A stretch of 8,332 nt of DNA, taken from contig JAKJDA010000006.1 in NCBI GenBank assembly GCA_022706165.1, positions 7,989-16,320 on the forward strand, written 5' to 3'. Position numbers and translations under genes: made by a program. This document shows positions 1 to 7,138 of this stretch, in pieces. Each line of letters begins with the position of its first letter. Within the stretch, counting starts at the first letter, position 1. The notes under the pieces were generated by a model. The model saw nothing but the letters and a program-made list of their open reading frames with translations. It was not told the origin of the DNA and made no database searches. This DNA comes from Candidatus Hydrogenedentota bacterium. Lineage in GTDB: Bacteria > Hydrogenedentota > Hydrogenedentia > Hydrogenedentales > SLHB01.

Positions 1-882
1 AAGATTTGCGGCGAACCAGGTTGCCGTTTTTCCCTTGACGCCATGCAGGGCGTCTCGCACAAAGACCGGCGATGTCGCCATGCCGCCCAGCAATCCAAAC
101 AGAATAAGGGCGGATAGGGAGCGACGAAGTTTCCTGAGGCGAACAGCATGCACCCCCATGGCAAAAAGGGGAGGAACAAGGGCCACGGACCACACATTCC
201 ATGAGATGCCCAATACGCCCAAAACCAATGCCGCCGTACACGCAGGACACAAACGTTGGCTTCGAGCCCATGCTAAACAAAGATTCACTCCCAAGAGAAT
301 TAGGAAAATGTTCAGCGCAATGGGTTGCACCTCGGCCTCGTAATAAATGAAAAGCCAATGCGTGCACATGAACAGCGCCGTGAATAACGCGCCCGTCGGA
401 CCAAATAGCTGTCGGGAAAGACGATACGCCAACCACGCCGATACTATTCCCAAGGTCATCTGCACAAACCAAAGGGCCGCGTAACGGCAATCCGTCAACA
501 GAAACACCAGACTCACGAAATAGGGATATAACGGGGGGCGAAAATAGATCATGTCACGAGGCTGTCCGCCGCGTGCGACCGCCTCGCGAGTCATGGGATC
601 GAGCAAGGCTTTGTCGCCACGAATGCTGTAGACAGCATTACGAGCCCAGTCATCCACGAAAAAATCATCGCCAAACGGTCGCAACGTATTGGGAAAATGA
701 AGGACAACGCCAGATTGAATCTCTGCCAGATAGGTGACGCGCAGCAAAGCCCCCAAGCACAGGATAACCAACAAAAGCGCGCATTCACGCCGAGGCGTCA
801 ACCAAGCGCGATGCAATGAACTCGCAACGCATGCTGTCGGCGGATTCGTTTTCTCCGGCTGTGGGGAAGCAAAAATCGACAT
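1..882 (-). CDS. GT-C/PMT-like (family 39, ArnT-like) membrane glycosyltransferase, N-terminal part, cut by the left window edge
   Basis: The frame opens at ATG 882-880 and stays open for 294 codons to the window edge; an in-frame TAG lies six codons upstream of the ATG, which supports this start. No clear Shine-Dalgarno precedes it. Visible features: a cytoplasmic N-terminus of about 33 residues, a first membrane helix at about 35-52, an extracytoplasmic loop with an acidic stretch (GDDFFVDDWA, 71-80), the RPPLYPYF motif at 115-122 followed by a helix, then further hydrophobic segments near 135-152, 164-180, 187-205, 215-245 and 257-275. An acidic first loop followed by RPPLYP at the next helix, then a YEAE...P pattern near 181-187, is typical of PMT_2/ArnT-like enzymes, which move a sugar from a polyprenyl-phosphate donor to a lipid or protein on the outer face of the inner membrane. 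Family members usually have about 450-600 residues, so roughly half is missing. Donor and acceptor are unknown. It lies 64 bp behind the radical SAM gene with no convincing terminator between, so co-transcription is plausible. Confidence 0.72.
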   Translation of the reverse strand, partial: MSIFASPQPEKTNPPTACVASSLHRAWLTPRRECALLLVILCLGALLRVTYLAEIQSGVVLHFPNTLRPFGDDFFVDDWARNAVYSIRGDKALLDPMTREAVARGGQPRDMIYFRPPLYPYFVSLVFLLTDCRYAALWFVQMTLGIVSAWLAYRLSRQLFGPTGALFTALFMCTHWLFIYYEAEVQPIALNIFLILLGVNLCLAWARSQRLCPACTAALVLGVLGISWNVWSVALVPPLFAMGVHAVRLRKLRRSLSALILFGLLGGMATSPVFVRDALHGVKGKTATWFAANL

Positions 883-946
883 AGCAAGAGGATAACACTA
901 ACGAAGCGTCATTCACACTCGATCGCGTCGGACATAGGCACAAAGC

Positions 947-2491
947 CTACGCCTCATACCACCACGGTTTCTTGCTGACAAGATACGGCGTGCCGAGGGA
1001 ATTGGTCTTTTTCGCGCGGAGTTTGGCGCGCACAAACAGGGCCGCGACGACCCAGAACCACCAGTACAGCCCACGTTTGAACGGATACGGACTGAACAAC
1101 CCGGTATAGAAACGGCTATTCCCCATAATGAATTTCTTGGTCATGGTGTAGTAGATGTCGAGTTCTTCTTCGGGCGTGAGGTGTTCGCATTTCATGACCG
1201 GCGTGAACCAGTCGTAGTTGCGGAAATCCGTGTCGCGAATCCACCCCTTCTCGATCGCCTCGTCCCACAGCGCGGTACCGACGTATGGCGTCGCAAAATG
1301 GAACGCGGAAAAATCCGCTCCGCTGCGGCGGGCGTGTTCGAGCAACGAGAACATCGACTCGCGCGTCTCATCGGGAAAGCCCATCATGTATGTCGTCTGA
1401 CACCAGACCTGCGGGTATTTTTTGCGCATGAGCTGACATGCGCGCACGACGGTGTCGTCGCCGTAATTGTATTTCTTCAAGTTCTCGAGATCGGCGGGGT
1501 TCGAGCGTTCCGCACCGAGAATGAGCATGTTCAGGCCGCTCTTCACGATCTTCTCAAGAATGCCCAATTTTTCATCGCGCAACAGCATGTCGGCGCGCAT
1601 CATGGCATACCACCCGAATTTCATCTTTCGCTTGAGAATCTCGGTCGCCCACTCGTCGTTCCACTTCGGGTCGGCATTCCACGTGCCGTCCACCCAGTTG
1701 AACTGGCGGCAGCCATACGTCTTGTACATGAACTCCATCTCGTCGACCGTCTTCGCCACGCTCTTCGTGCGATACAGCGGCGTGGCCTTGAGAGCGCCGG
1801 CGTCATTCACATACCACTCGCTCTCCGCGGGCCAGAAGGAGCAATACGTGCAGCCCGACACGCACCCGCGCGAGTGCTGCATCGGCAAGGAATTCCTGAA
1901 CGCCCACAGACGTCCGCGCTGGCCGTAGATGTCCGGATGCATGATGTCGAAGGCCGGCGTGGGCAATGTATCGAGATCTTTGATGACGGGCCGCAGCGGG
2001 GTGCGCACGATTTTGTCGCCGTCAAGATAGATAATGCCGGGAATCGAATCCACCTTCGGCGAAGACGAGAGGAGCGCTTCCATCAGATCGGGAAAGGTTT
2101 CTTCTCCTTCGCCGAACACAAGATAATCGAAGGCCTTGTCCTTGCCGAGGTGCCATTCCGGGAAGAAGGGATAATGCCGCCCGCCGCCGATGTTAATGCA
2201 ATCGGGATTGGCTTCGCGGACGATCATGGCCGAACGGATGCCCTCGTCGGCATACATGCTCTCGTCGCCGATGCCGTAGAAGTCGGGTTTCTCCTCGCGC
2301 AACCGGCGCTCGAAGGTCTTCCACCCCATTTTAAGGGCGCAACAGTCGACAACCATTATTTCGAGGTCCGGGATGCGTCGCCGCAATGCCGCCGCAAGAC
2401 AAGGGTAGCTCAGCGGCATCCAAAAATTGTCGTCGGTGACCACATACTGCCAGTACCGGCGCGGCGTACGCGCAAACAAAAGCTTCTTCAT
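947..2491 (-). CDS. B12-binding-domain-containing radical SAM protein, substrate unknown
   Basis: Likely a cytoplasmic or membrane-associated [4Fe-4S]/S-adenosylmethionine enzyme. I place the start at ATG 2491, giving 514 residues, because GGAGG lies 9 nt upstream; a TTG start at 2536 would add 15 unlikely residues. Residues about 1-150 resemble the Rossmann-like B12-binding domain (MPLSYPCLAAAL near 25-36, INIGGGRHYPFFPE near 100-112, FGEGEETFPDL near 126-136). The radical SAM core carries C210-x3-C214-x2-C217, in CVSGCTYC, which should hold the iron-sulfur cluster. Later core motifs are LGAERS (about 325-330) and MGFPDET (370-376), both usual in this superfamily. I see no DxHxxG cobalamin-ligand motif; several family members (BchE-like, class B methylases) also lack it, so B12 use is likely but unproven. 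A hydrophobic, aromatic segment near 475-487, followed by basic residues, suggests membrane contact or a hydrophobic substrate. Family reactions include methylation and ring or carbon-skeleton changes in lipids, tetrapyrroles and natural products; none can be assigned here. Confidence 0.88.
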   Translation of the reverse strand: MKKLLFARTPRRYWQYVVTDDNFWMPLSYPCLAAALRRRIPDLEIMVVDCCALKMGWKTFERRLREEKPDFYGIGDESMYADEGIRSAMIVREANPDCINIGGGRHYPFFPEWHLGKDKAFDYLVFGEGEETFPDLMEALLSSSPKVDSIPGIIYLDGDKIVRTPLRPVIKDLDTLPTPAFDIMHPDIYGQRGRLWAFRNSLPMQHSRGCVSGCTYCSFWPAESEWYVNDAGALKATPLYRTKSVAKTVDEMEFMYKTYGCRQFNWVDGTWNADPKWNDEWATEILKRKMKFGWYAMMRADMLLRDEKLGILEKIVKSGLNMLILGAERSNPADLENLKKYNYGDDTVVRACQLMRKKYPQVWCQTTYMMGFPDETRESMFSLLEHARRSGADFSAFHFATPYVGTALWDEAIEKGWIRDTDFRNYDWFTPVMKCEHLTPEEELDIYYTMTKKFIMGNSRFYTGLFSPYPFKRGLYWWFWVVAALFVRAKLRAKKTNSLGTPYLVSKKPWWYEA

Positions 2492-2500
2492 CCAGGATGC

Positions 2501-2505
2501 CCTCC
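2501..2505 (-). promoter_or_regulatory. Shine-Dalgarno site deciding the radical SAM start
   Basis: GGAGG on the minus strand, 9 nt before ATG 2491. It fixes the start there rather than at the longer in-frame TTG at 2536. Confidence 0.7.
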
Positions 2506-2544
2506 AGAGCCGCACGTCATCACGGCATCCCGACAACGACGCCG

Positions 2545-2709
2545 CAAAAACAAAATAAACTCTCTGGCATGTAGGTTAGGTCGCAACAAACAGCTGCTTC
2601 GCACGGGAACGACTTGCTCCCAGGCAAGGCGTCTTTCCCCTCTTGCGCCGCACGCCCACTGCCTGGGCAAGATCATTGTCGCCCATGATAAAGCAATCTA
2701 CCTCAGTCT
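2545..2709 (-). ncRNA. Candidate structured small RNA or structured mRNA leader (unidentified)
   Basis: On the minus strand this stretch contains nested complementary segments that form one long rod. From outside to inside: TGCTT (2695-2691) with AAGCA (2599-2595); GGG (2684-2682) with CCC (2607-2605); CGA (2681-2679) with TCG (2612-2610); CTTGC (2671-2667) with GCAAG (2617-2613); CCAGGC (2666-2661) with GCCTGG (2625-2620); GGCGT (2656-2652) with ACGCC (2632-2628). That gives 27 pairs, a 19-nt apical loop, a 7-nt one-sided bulge at 2678-2672 and small internal loops. A perfect TATAAT lies just upstream at 2721-2716, and a tract with 12 T in 14 (2559-2546) follows. The implied length of about 165 nt and the bulged rod recall 6S RNA in shape, but I do not recognise 6S, SRP, RNase P, tmRNA or riboswitch consensus sequence. 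It could equally be the 5' leader of the radical SAM gene. Ends are estimates. Confidence 0.35.
2546..2559 (-). terminator. U-rich tract, possible end of the candidate small RNA
   Basis: Read on the minus strand this is TTTATTTTGTTTTT, 12 T in 14. A factor-independent terminator needs a strong hairpin directly before it, and I find none immediately adjacent; the rod ends about 35 nt upstream. It may be a weak or partial terminator, or simply an AT-rich spot in the leader. Confidence 0.2.
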
Positions 2710-2715
2710 TCCCCC

Positions 2716-2721
2716 ATTATA
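2716..2721 (-). promoter_or_regulatory. Possible sigma70-type -10 box (TATAAT)
   Basis: A perfect TATAAT on the minus strand, 64 bp beyond the permease stop. The -35 region at the expected distance is poor (TTCTTT, 2744-2739, 17-bp spacing), so the call rests on the -10 box and its placement. Transcription would start near 2709, giving a leader of about 215 nt to the radical SAM start, or starting the candidate small RNA. It would separate the radical SAM gene from the efflux operon. Confidence 0.4.
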
Positions 2722-2784
2722 TCAAGAGAACCTACGAAAAAGAAGAGGACGAAAAGCGGCGCACGAAAGGCTTGACGGAATTGC

Positions 2785-5700
2785 TCACGACGCAGGATCA
2801 GGCGAACTCTCTTTTTTCACGAATGAGCGGCGGCGTTTCCCGTGCAGTTTCTCCAGGTAAAGATAAACAACAGGAGTGATGTACAACGTGAGCAACTGAG
2901 ACACGAGCAACCCTCCCACCACGGCCATGCCCAGAGGGCGACGCGATTCGGATCCCGCCCCCCATCCGAGCGCTATCGGGAGCGTCCCCATCAACGCGGC
3001 CATGGTGGTCATCATGATGGGACGAAAACGGATGACACAGGCCTGGTGAATGGCAGTGCGGGCATCCTGGCCGGCGGCCTGGGCGTTCATGGCGAAATCA
3101 ATCATCATGATACCGTTTTTCTTCACCAAACCGATGAGCATGATAATACCGACCATGGAAAAAATGTTCAATTCCATGCCGAACAACCACAAGGTAAGCA
3201 GCGCACCCACGCCCGCCGCAGGCAGACCGCTCAGGATGGTGATCGGATGAATAAAACTCTCATACAGAATGCCCAACACAATGTAAATGACCACGATGGC
3301 CGCGAGCACGAGAATGCCCATCCCCTGCATCGATGCCTGGAAGGCCTGTGCGGTTCCCTGAAAACTCGGCGTAATGCTCTGCGGCAAAACCTGCGGCGCC
3401 AGTTCGTTGACTTTTGAGACGGCGTAACCCAAGGCATACCCGGGAGCCAGATTGAACGACACAGTGACCGCAGGCAGCTGGCCAATATGGGCAATGCTGA
3501 TGGGGCCCACGCTTCTTGTGAACGAAGCGACGGCGCTTAGCGGAACAAGACGTCCGGACTGCGACCGGACATGCAGCAGCGACAGCGCTTCAGGCGTGGC
3601 TTGGCTCTCGCGTTGCAACTCCAGGATAACATCATACTGGTTGTTTGGCGCATAGATGGAAGAGACCTGCCGCGACCCATAGGCCGTGTAGAGCGCATCC
3701 TCGATCTGCAGCGCGCTCAAACCCAAGGCGGCGGCCCGGTCGCGATCAATATCAATGTCCACCTCTGGATTGGATATCTGCAAATCGGTGGTCACATCCT
3801 GAAACCCATCAACCTCGCGCAACGTCTGCTCAAGCAAAGGCGCATAGTGAAAAAGCTCGGCGATATCCGGAGACTGAAGCGAAAACTGATACATGCTTTT
3901 GCTCGATCGCCCGCCGATGTTGATGCTGGGCCGGTTCTGCATATACACGCGAATCCCCGGAATCTGGGCAAGCCGCGGGCGTATCTGCTGCATAAACGCG
4001 TCCACGCCCAGACGCTGATGGCGCGGCTTTAACCGCAGCACCAAGCGCCCCGTATTGCCGCCGCTCACAACGGACATGAACGCGTCGACATTGGAATCCT
4101 CGAGCACGACCTCCGCCGCCGCCTGTTGCTGCCGCACCATCTCGTCGAACGAAACGCCTTGGGCGGCTTCCGTGGCGCAAAACAATTGCCCGGTGTCCTC
4201 GCTCGGCAAAAAGCCCTTGGGCATGCTTCCAAACAGCGCATACGTTCCCCAGACCAACGGGATGAACAGCAGCATCGTCAGCCGCGGATGCGCGATGACG
4301 CCGTGCAGGGTCCGGCGATAGGCGCTGAGCATGCCGGTGAACACGCCCTCCATCGCATTGTAAAAAGCCCCGTGATCCTCGCGCCGCATCGGCTTCAAGA
4401 AACGGCTGCAGAGCATAGGCGTCTGCGTGAGGGAAACAAATCCCGAAATGAGAATCGCCACGCTGATGGTGACGGCGAATTCGTGAAGCAAACGCCCCAC
4501 AATCCCTCCCATGAACAAAACGGGAATGAATACGGCCACCAGCGACAACGTCATCGACAAAATCGTGAAGCCAATTTCGAAAGAGCCCCGATGGGCCGCC
4601 TCGCGCGCCGGCTCGCCCCGCTCCATGTGCCGCACAATGTTTTCAAGCATGACAATGGCGTCATCCACCACGAAGCCCGTGGACAACGTCAACGCCATCA
4701 GCGACAAATTGTTGACGCTGAAATGAAACAGATGCATGACGGCAAACGTGCCGACGATGGAGAGGATCATGGCGAGCGCCGGGATGACGGTCGCGCGGAC
4801 ATTGCGCAGAAAAAGGAAAATGACAACAATCACCAGGACCGTCGTCAGGACCAGCGTGTGCTTCACGTCGTTGACGGATTCCTGGATCGATTCCGAGCGA
4901 TCGAACAAAATGTCCATGTTCATGGAAGCGGGCATGTGCTCGCGCAGCGCGGGCAGCAATTCCCGGATGCGCGAGACGACTTCGATCGTGTTCGTGCCGG
5001 GTTGACGCTGAACGCTGAGCACGATCGCCCGCGTGTCCTTATACCACGCGGCGGTTCGATTTTCCTCGACGCTGTCAACGACCTGGCCCACATCCTCCAG
5101 GCGAACAGGGGCCCCGTTCCGCCACGCCACGATCACCGGCCTAAAAGCGTCCGCCTTCAAGAGCTGTCCGCTGGTTTGCAGCGTGAACGCCTGGCGATCG
5201 CCCTGAAGATTTCCCGTAGGCATGTTGACATTCGCGGCCCGGATAGCGCCCGCAACTTCGTCAATGCCGATATGAAGCGCCGCAAGCTTGCTGGGGTCCA
5301 GCAACGCACGCACGGCATATTTCTGCGCGCCGTTCACCTGCACCTGGGCGACCCCCGACACCATCGAGATGCGCTGCGCCATATACGTCTGCGCGAACTC
5401 ATCCACCTCCGACAACGGCAACACCGGCGAACTCAGCGCAATGAACAGAACGGGCGAATCCGCCGGATTCACTTTGCGATACGAAGGGGGATTGGGCATA
5501 TCGCTCGGCAAACTTCGGGCAATGCGCGCAATCGCCGACTGCACGTCCTGTGCCGCCGCGTCTATATCGCGATCAAGAGCGAACGACAACGTCACTTGCG
5601 TCGAACCGAGCGAACTGACCGAACTCATGGTGTCGATGCCGGCAATGGTGGAAAAGGCGCGTTCCAGCGGCGTCGCCACGGACGACGCCATGGTTTCCGG

Positions 5701-5865
5701 ACTTGCTCCCGGCAGGCCCGCCGAAACCGATATGGTTGGAAAATCGACATTGGGCAAATCACTGACCGGAAGATTCACGTAACCCAACACGCCCGCCATG
5801 AATATCGTCGCCATGACAAGCGTCGTCATCACCGGACGCCGGATAAACAGGTCGGATATGTTCAT
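2785..5865 (-). CDS. RND efflux permease, MdtC/MdtB-like (HAE1 family)
   Basis: Inner-membrane proton/drug antiporter that captures substrates from periplasm or membrane and passes them to the outer-membrane channel. The product has 1026 residues, essentially the length of E. coli MdtC (1025), and much of it follows MdtC/MdtB closely: LFIRRPV at 6-12, LPGASPETMASSVATPLER at 51-69, SLGST at 85-89, and TGFVVDDAIVMLENI at 396-410. Twelve membrane helices are visible: one near 12-30, six between about 338 and 547, and five between about 850 and 1002, with two large periplasmic loops (about 31-335 and 548-848). The proton-relay acids D401/D402 are present in helix 4, KK at 915-916 in helix 10, and RFRPIMMTT at 946-954 at helix 11. 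No truncation is seen. The ATG overlaps the adaptor's stop by 4 bp (ATGA), implying translational coupling. MdtB and MdtC normally work as a mixed trimer, but only one permease is encoded here, so a homotrimer is likely. Substrate unknown. No strong terminator follows the stop. Confidence 0.96.
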   Translation of the reverse strand: MNISDLFIRRPVMTTLVMATIFMAGVLGYVNLPVSDLPNVDFPTISVSAGLPGASPETMASSVATPLERAFSTIAGIDTMSSVSSLGSTQVTLSFALDRDIDAAAQDVQSAIARIARSLPSDMPNPPSYRKVNPADSPVLFIALSSPVLPLSEVDEFAQTYMAQRISMVSGVAQVQVNGAQKYAVRALLDPSKLAALHIGIDEVAGAIRAANVNMPTGNLQGDRQAFTLQTSGQLLKADAFRPVIVAWRNGAPVRLEDVGQVVDSVEENRTAAWYKDTRAIVLSVQRQPGTNTIEVVSRIRELLPALREHMPASMNMDILFDRSESIQESVNDVKHTLVLTTVLVIVVIFLFLRNVRATVIPALAMILSIVGTFAVMHLFHFSVNNLSLMALTLSTGFVVDDAIVMLENIVRHMERGEPAREAAHRGSFEIGFTILSMTLSLVAVFIPVLFMGGIVGRLLHEFAVTISVAILISGFVSLTQTPMLCSRFLKPMRREDHGAFYNAMEGVFTGMLSAYRRTLHGVIAHPRLTMLLFIPLVWGTYALFGSMPKGFLPSEDTGQLFCATEAAQGVSFDEMVRQQQAAAEVVLEDSNVDAFMSVVSGGNTGRLVLRLKPRHQRLGVDAFMQQIRPRLAQIPGIRVYMQNRPSINIGGRSSKSMYQFSLQSPDIAELFHYAPLLEQTLREVDGFQDVTTDLQISNPEVDIDIDRDRAAALGLSALQIEDALYTAYGSRQVSSIYAPNNQYDVILELQRESQATPEALSLLHVRSQSGRLVPLSAVASFTRSVGPISIAHIGQLPAVTVSFNLAPGYALGYAVSKVNELAPQVLPQSITPSFQGTAQAFQASMQGMGILVLAAIVVIYIVLGILYESFIHPITILSGLPAAGVGALLTLWLFGMELNIFSMVGIIMLIGLVKKNGIMMIDFAMNAQAAGQDARTAIHQACVIRFRPIMMTTMAALMGTLPIALGWGAGSESRRPLGMAVVGGLLVSQLLTLYITPVVYLYLEKLHGKRRRSFVKKESSPDPAS

Positions 5866-7100
5866 CCCGTCGATCCCGCGGTCGCGTCCGGATCGGCGTC
5901 GCCGATGATCTTCACTTTCGCCCCAGGAGCCAGGCGCAACTGGCCATCGATGACGACCTGATCGCCCGGACGCACGCCGTCCTTGATAACGAGGAACCCT
6001 TCAAACCGCTCCCCCGCGACAACCGATCGCGCCTCAACGGTCATGTCCGACTTCACCAGGTAAACGAACGTTCCGCTTTGACCCGTCTGCACCGCCTGCG
6101 CAGGAACGGACGTCGCCCCTTCCAACACCGCTACGGTCATAACCGCATGGACGAATTGTCCCGGCCACAAACGCTCATCCTCGTTGGGAAACGTCGCCTT
6201 GAGACGGAAAACGCCCGCGGCGCGATCCACCGCATTGTCAATAAACGTCAGGACGCCAATCGCCGGATGGTCCTCCTGGCCAGGAATGAACGCCCGCGTT
6301 TCGAGCGCGCCGTGAGCCATGCGCGAAACCACTTCGCCAAAGCTTTTTTCCGGCAACGTAAAACTCACCTGCGCCGGCGCGATTTGATTGATCACCACAA
6401 GCGCCTGCACATCGTTCGCCCGCACCAGATTGCCCGGATGGACCAACAAACTGCCCGTCTTGCCATCGATGGGGGCGCGGATGGCGCAATACCCTAGCAT
6501 CAGCTCCGCATCGGCCACGGCGGCTTCCGCGCTTCGAATAGACTCGACATTGGATCTCACCGTCGCCTCGTCCGCCACGACCGCCGCCGCAAGCATCTCC
6601 ACATTGGTGCGCGCGGCATCGAATTCCTCCTGCGACAAAGAGCCTCGATCCAACAAGGCCTTGTCCCGTTCGAACGATGTGCGGGCATTGTCGGCCTTGG
6701 CGCGACTCTCCGCCGCATTGGCCTTGGCCTGCTCGACCAAGGCGCGCGATCGCGCCTCGTTGGCTCGCGCCTGCCGCAACGCCGCTTCGAAAGGACGGGG
6801 ATCGATACGAAACAACAATTGGCCTTTCGCGACGCGATCCCCCTCCGCGAACAAAACCTCCTGGAGTTCGCCGCTTACCTGCGATCTGACGCTGACGCTG
6901 CGATATGGCTCAACCGCACCCACGCCCTGAAGCTGAATAGGAACCCTCCGCGTCTCCGCCGCCGCCACGCGCACCGCCGCCGGAGGAACGCCCGCGCCCG
7001 CACGCCCATCCGCCGGCCCAGCGCCCTTGGAACACCCGACCCCAAGCGTCCCACACACAAGCATCACGAGCCCGCTCGCACGAAACAGAGAATCAACCAT
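5862..7100 (-). CDS. RND efflux periplasmic adaptor (membrane fusion protein, AcrA/MdtA-like), probable lipoprotein
   Basis: This 412-residue protein would bridge the permease to the outer-membrane channel in the periplasm. The N-terminus is a signal segment (about 5-22) ending in LGVGC; C23 is the probable lipidated cysteine. The lipobox is imperfect (Gly instead of Leu at -3). A lipoyl-like half-motif lies around 68-100 (VSVRSQVSGELQEVLFAEGDRV, then LLFRIDPRPFEAAL), followed by an Ala/Arg/Glu-rich helical hairpin (about 103-200) with its turn near DRGSLSQEEFD, then the second lipoyl half (YCAIRAPIDGKTG at 204-216, HPGNLV at 221-226). The beta-barrel and membrane-proximal parts include LWPGQFVHA (311-319) and VPAQAV (332-337), both typical of the family. 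A GGGAAG Shine-Dalgarno-like site (7114-7109) sits 8 nt before ATG 7100. It lies 38 bp after the channel gene's stop codon start and overlaps the permease start, so the three are one operon. Confidence 0.95.
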   Translation of the reverse strand: MVDSLFRASGLVMLVCGTLGVGCSKGAGPADGRAGAGVPPAAVRVAAAETRRVPIQLQGVGAVEPYRSVSVRSQVSGELQEVLFAEGDRVAKGQLLFRIDPRPFEAALRQARANEARSRALVEQAKANAAESRAKADNARTSFERDKALLDRGSLSQEEFDAARTNVEMLAAAVVADEATVRSNVESIRSAEAAVADAELMLGYCAIRAPIDGKTGSLLVHPGNLVRANDVQALVVINQIAPAQVSFTLPEKSFGEVVSRMAHGALETRAFIPGQEDHPAIGVLTFIDNAVDRAAGVFRLKATFPNEDERLWPGQFVHAVMTVAVLEGATSVPAQAVQTGQSGTFVYLVKSDMTVEARSVVAGERFEGFLVIKDGVRPGDQVVIDGQLRLAPGAKVKIIGDADPDATAGSTG

Positions 7101-7138
7101 GGCGTTTTCTTCCCATCTTGCCCACGCGCATCTGCGGC

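Noticed and set aside
591..788. A 65-codon minus-strand ORF with hydrophobic residues
   Set aside because: It lies out of frame inside the 882-1 gene, whose frame carries the membrane helices and RPPLYP motif.
883..946. A promoter or terminator between the radical SAM gene and the GT-C-like gene
   Set aside because: No hairpin followed by T residues and no convincing -35/-10 pair in these 64 bp.
2651..2672. Plus-strand sequence CCCACTGCCTGGGCAAG, slightly like the conserved end of cobalamin riboswitches
   Set aside because: It lies on the strand opposite the B12-type gene, the other conserved core elements are absent, and the same bases are explained by the inverted-repeat rod.
2488..2676. 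A 62-codon minus-strand ORF in the gap, overlapping the radical SAM start
   Set aside because: Arg- and Cys-rich with no family resemblance, and it covers the candidate structured RNA; no independent support for translation.
2700..2784. A possible factor-independent terminator after the permease
   Set aside because: Only a 4-bp AAGC/GCTT stem with a large loop before a broken pyrimidine run; too weak to call.
1181..2860. A 559-codon open frame on the plus strand opposite the radical SAM gene
   Set aside because: The translation is rich in Arg, His and Ala without recognisable domains and mirrors the codon bias of the minus-strand gene, which carries clear motifs. It is a shadow frame, though it extends across the gap.
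4126..5961. A 611-codon open frame on the plus strand opposite the permease
   Set aside because: Low-complexity Arg/His/Gln-rich translation with no domain, directly antisense to an unmistakable RND permease; it results from codon composition.
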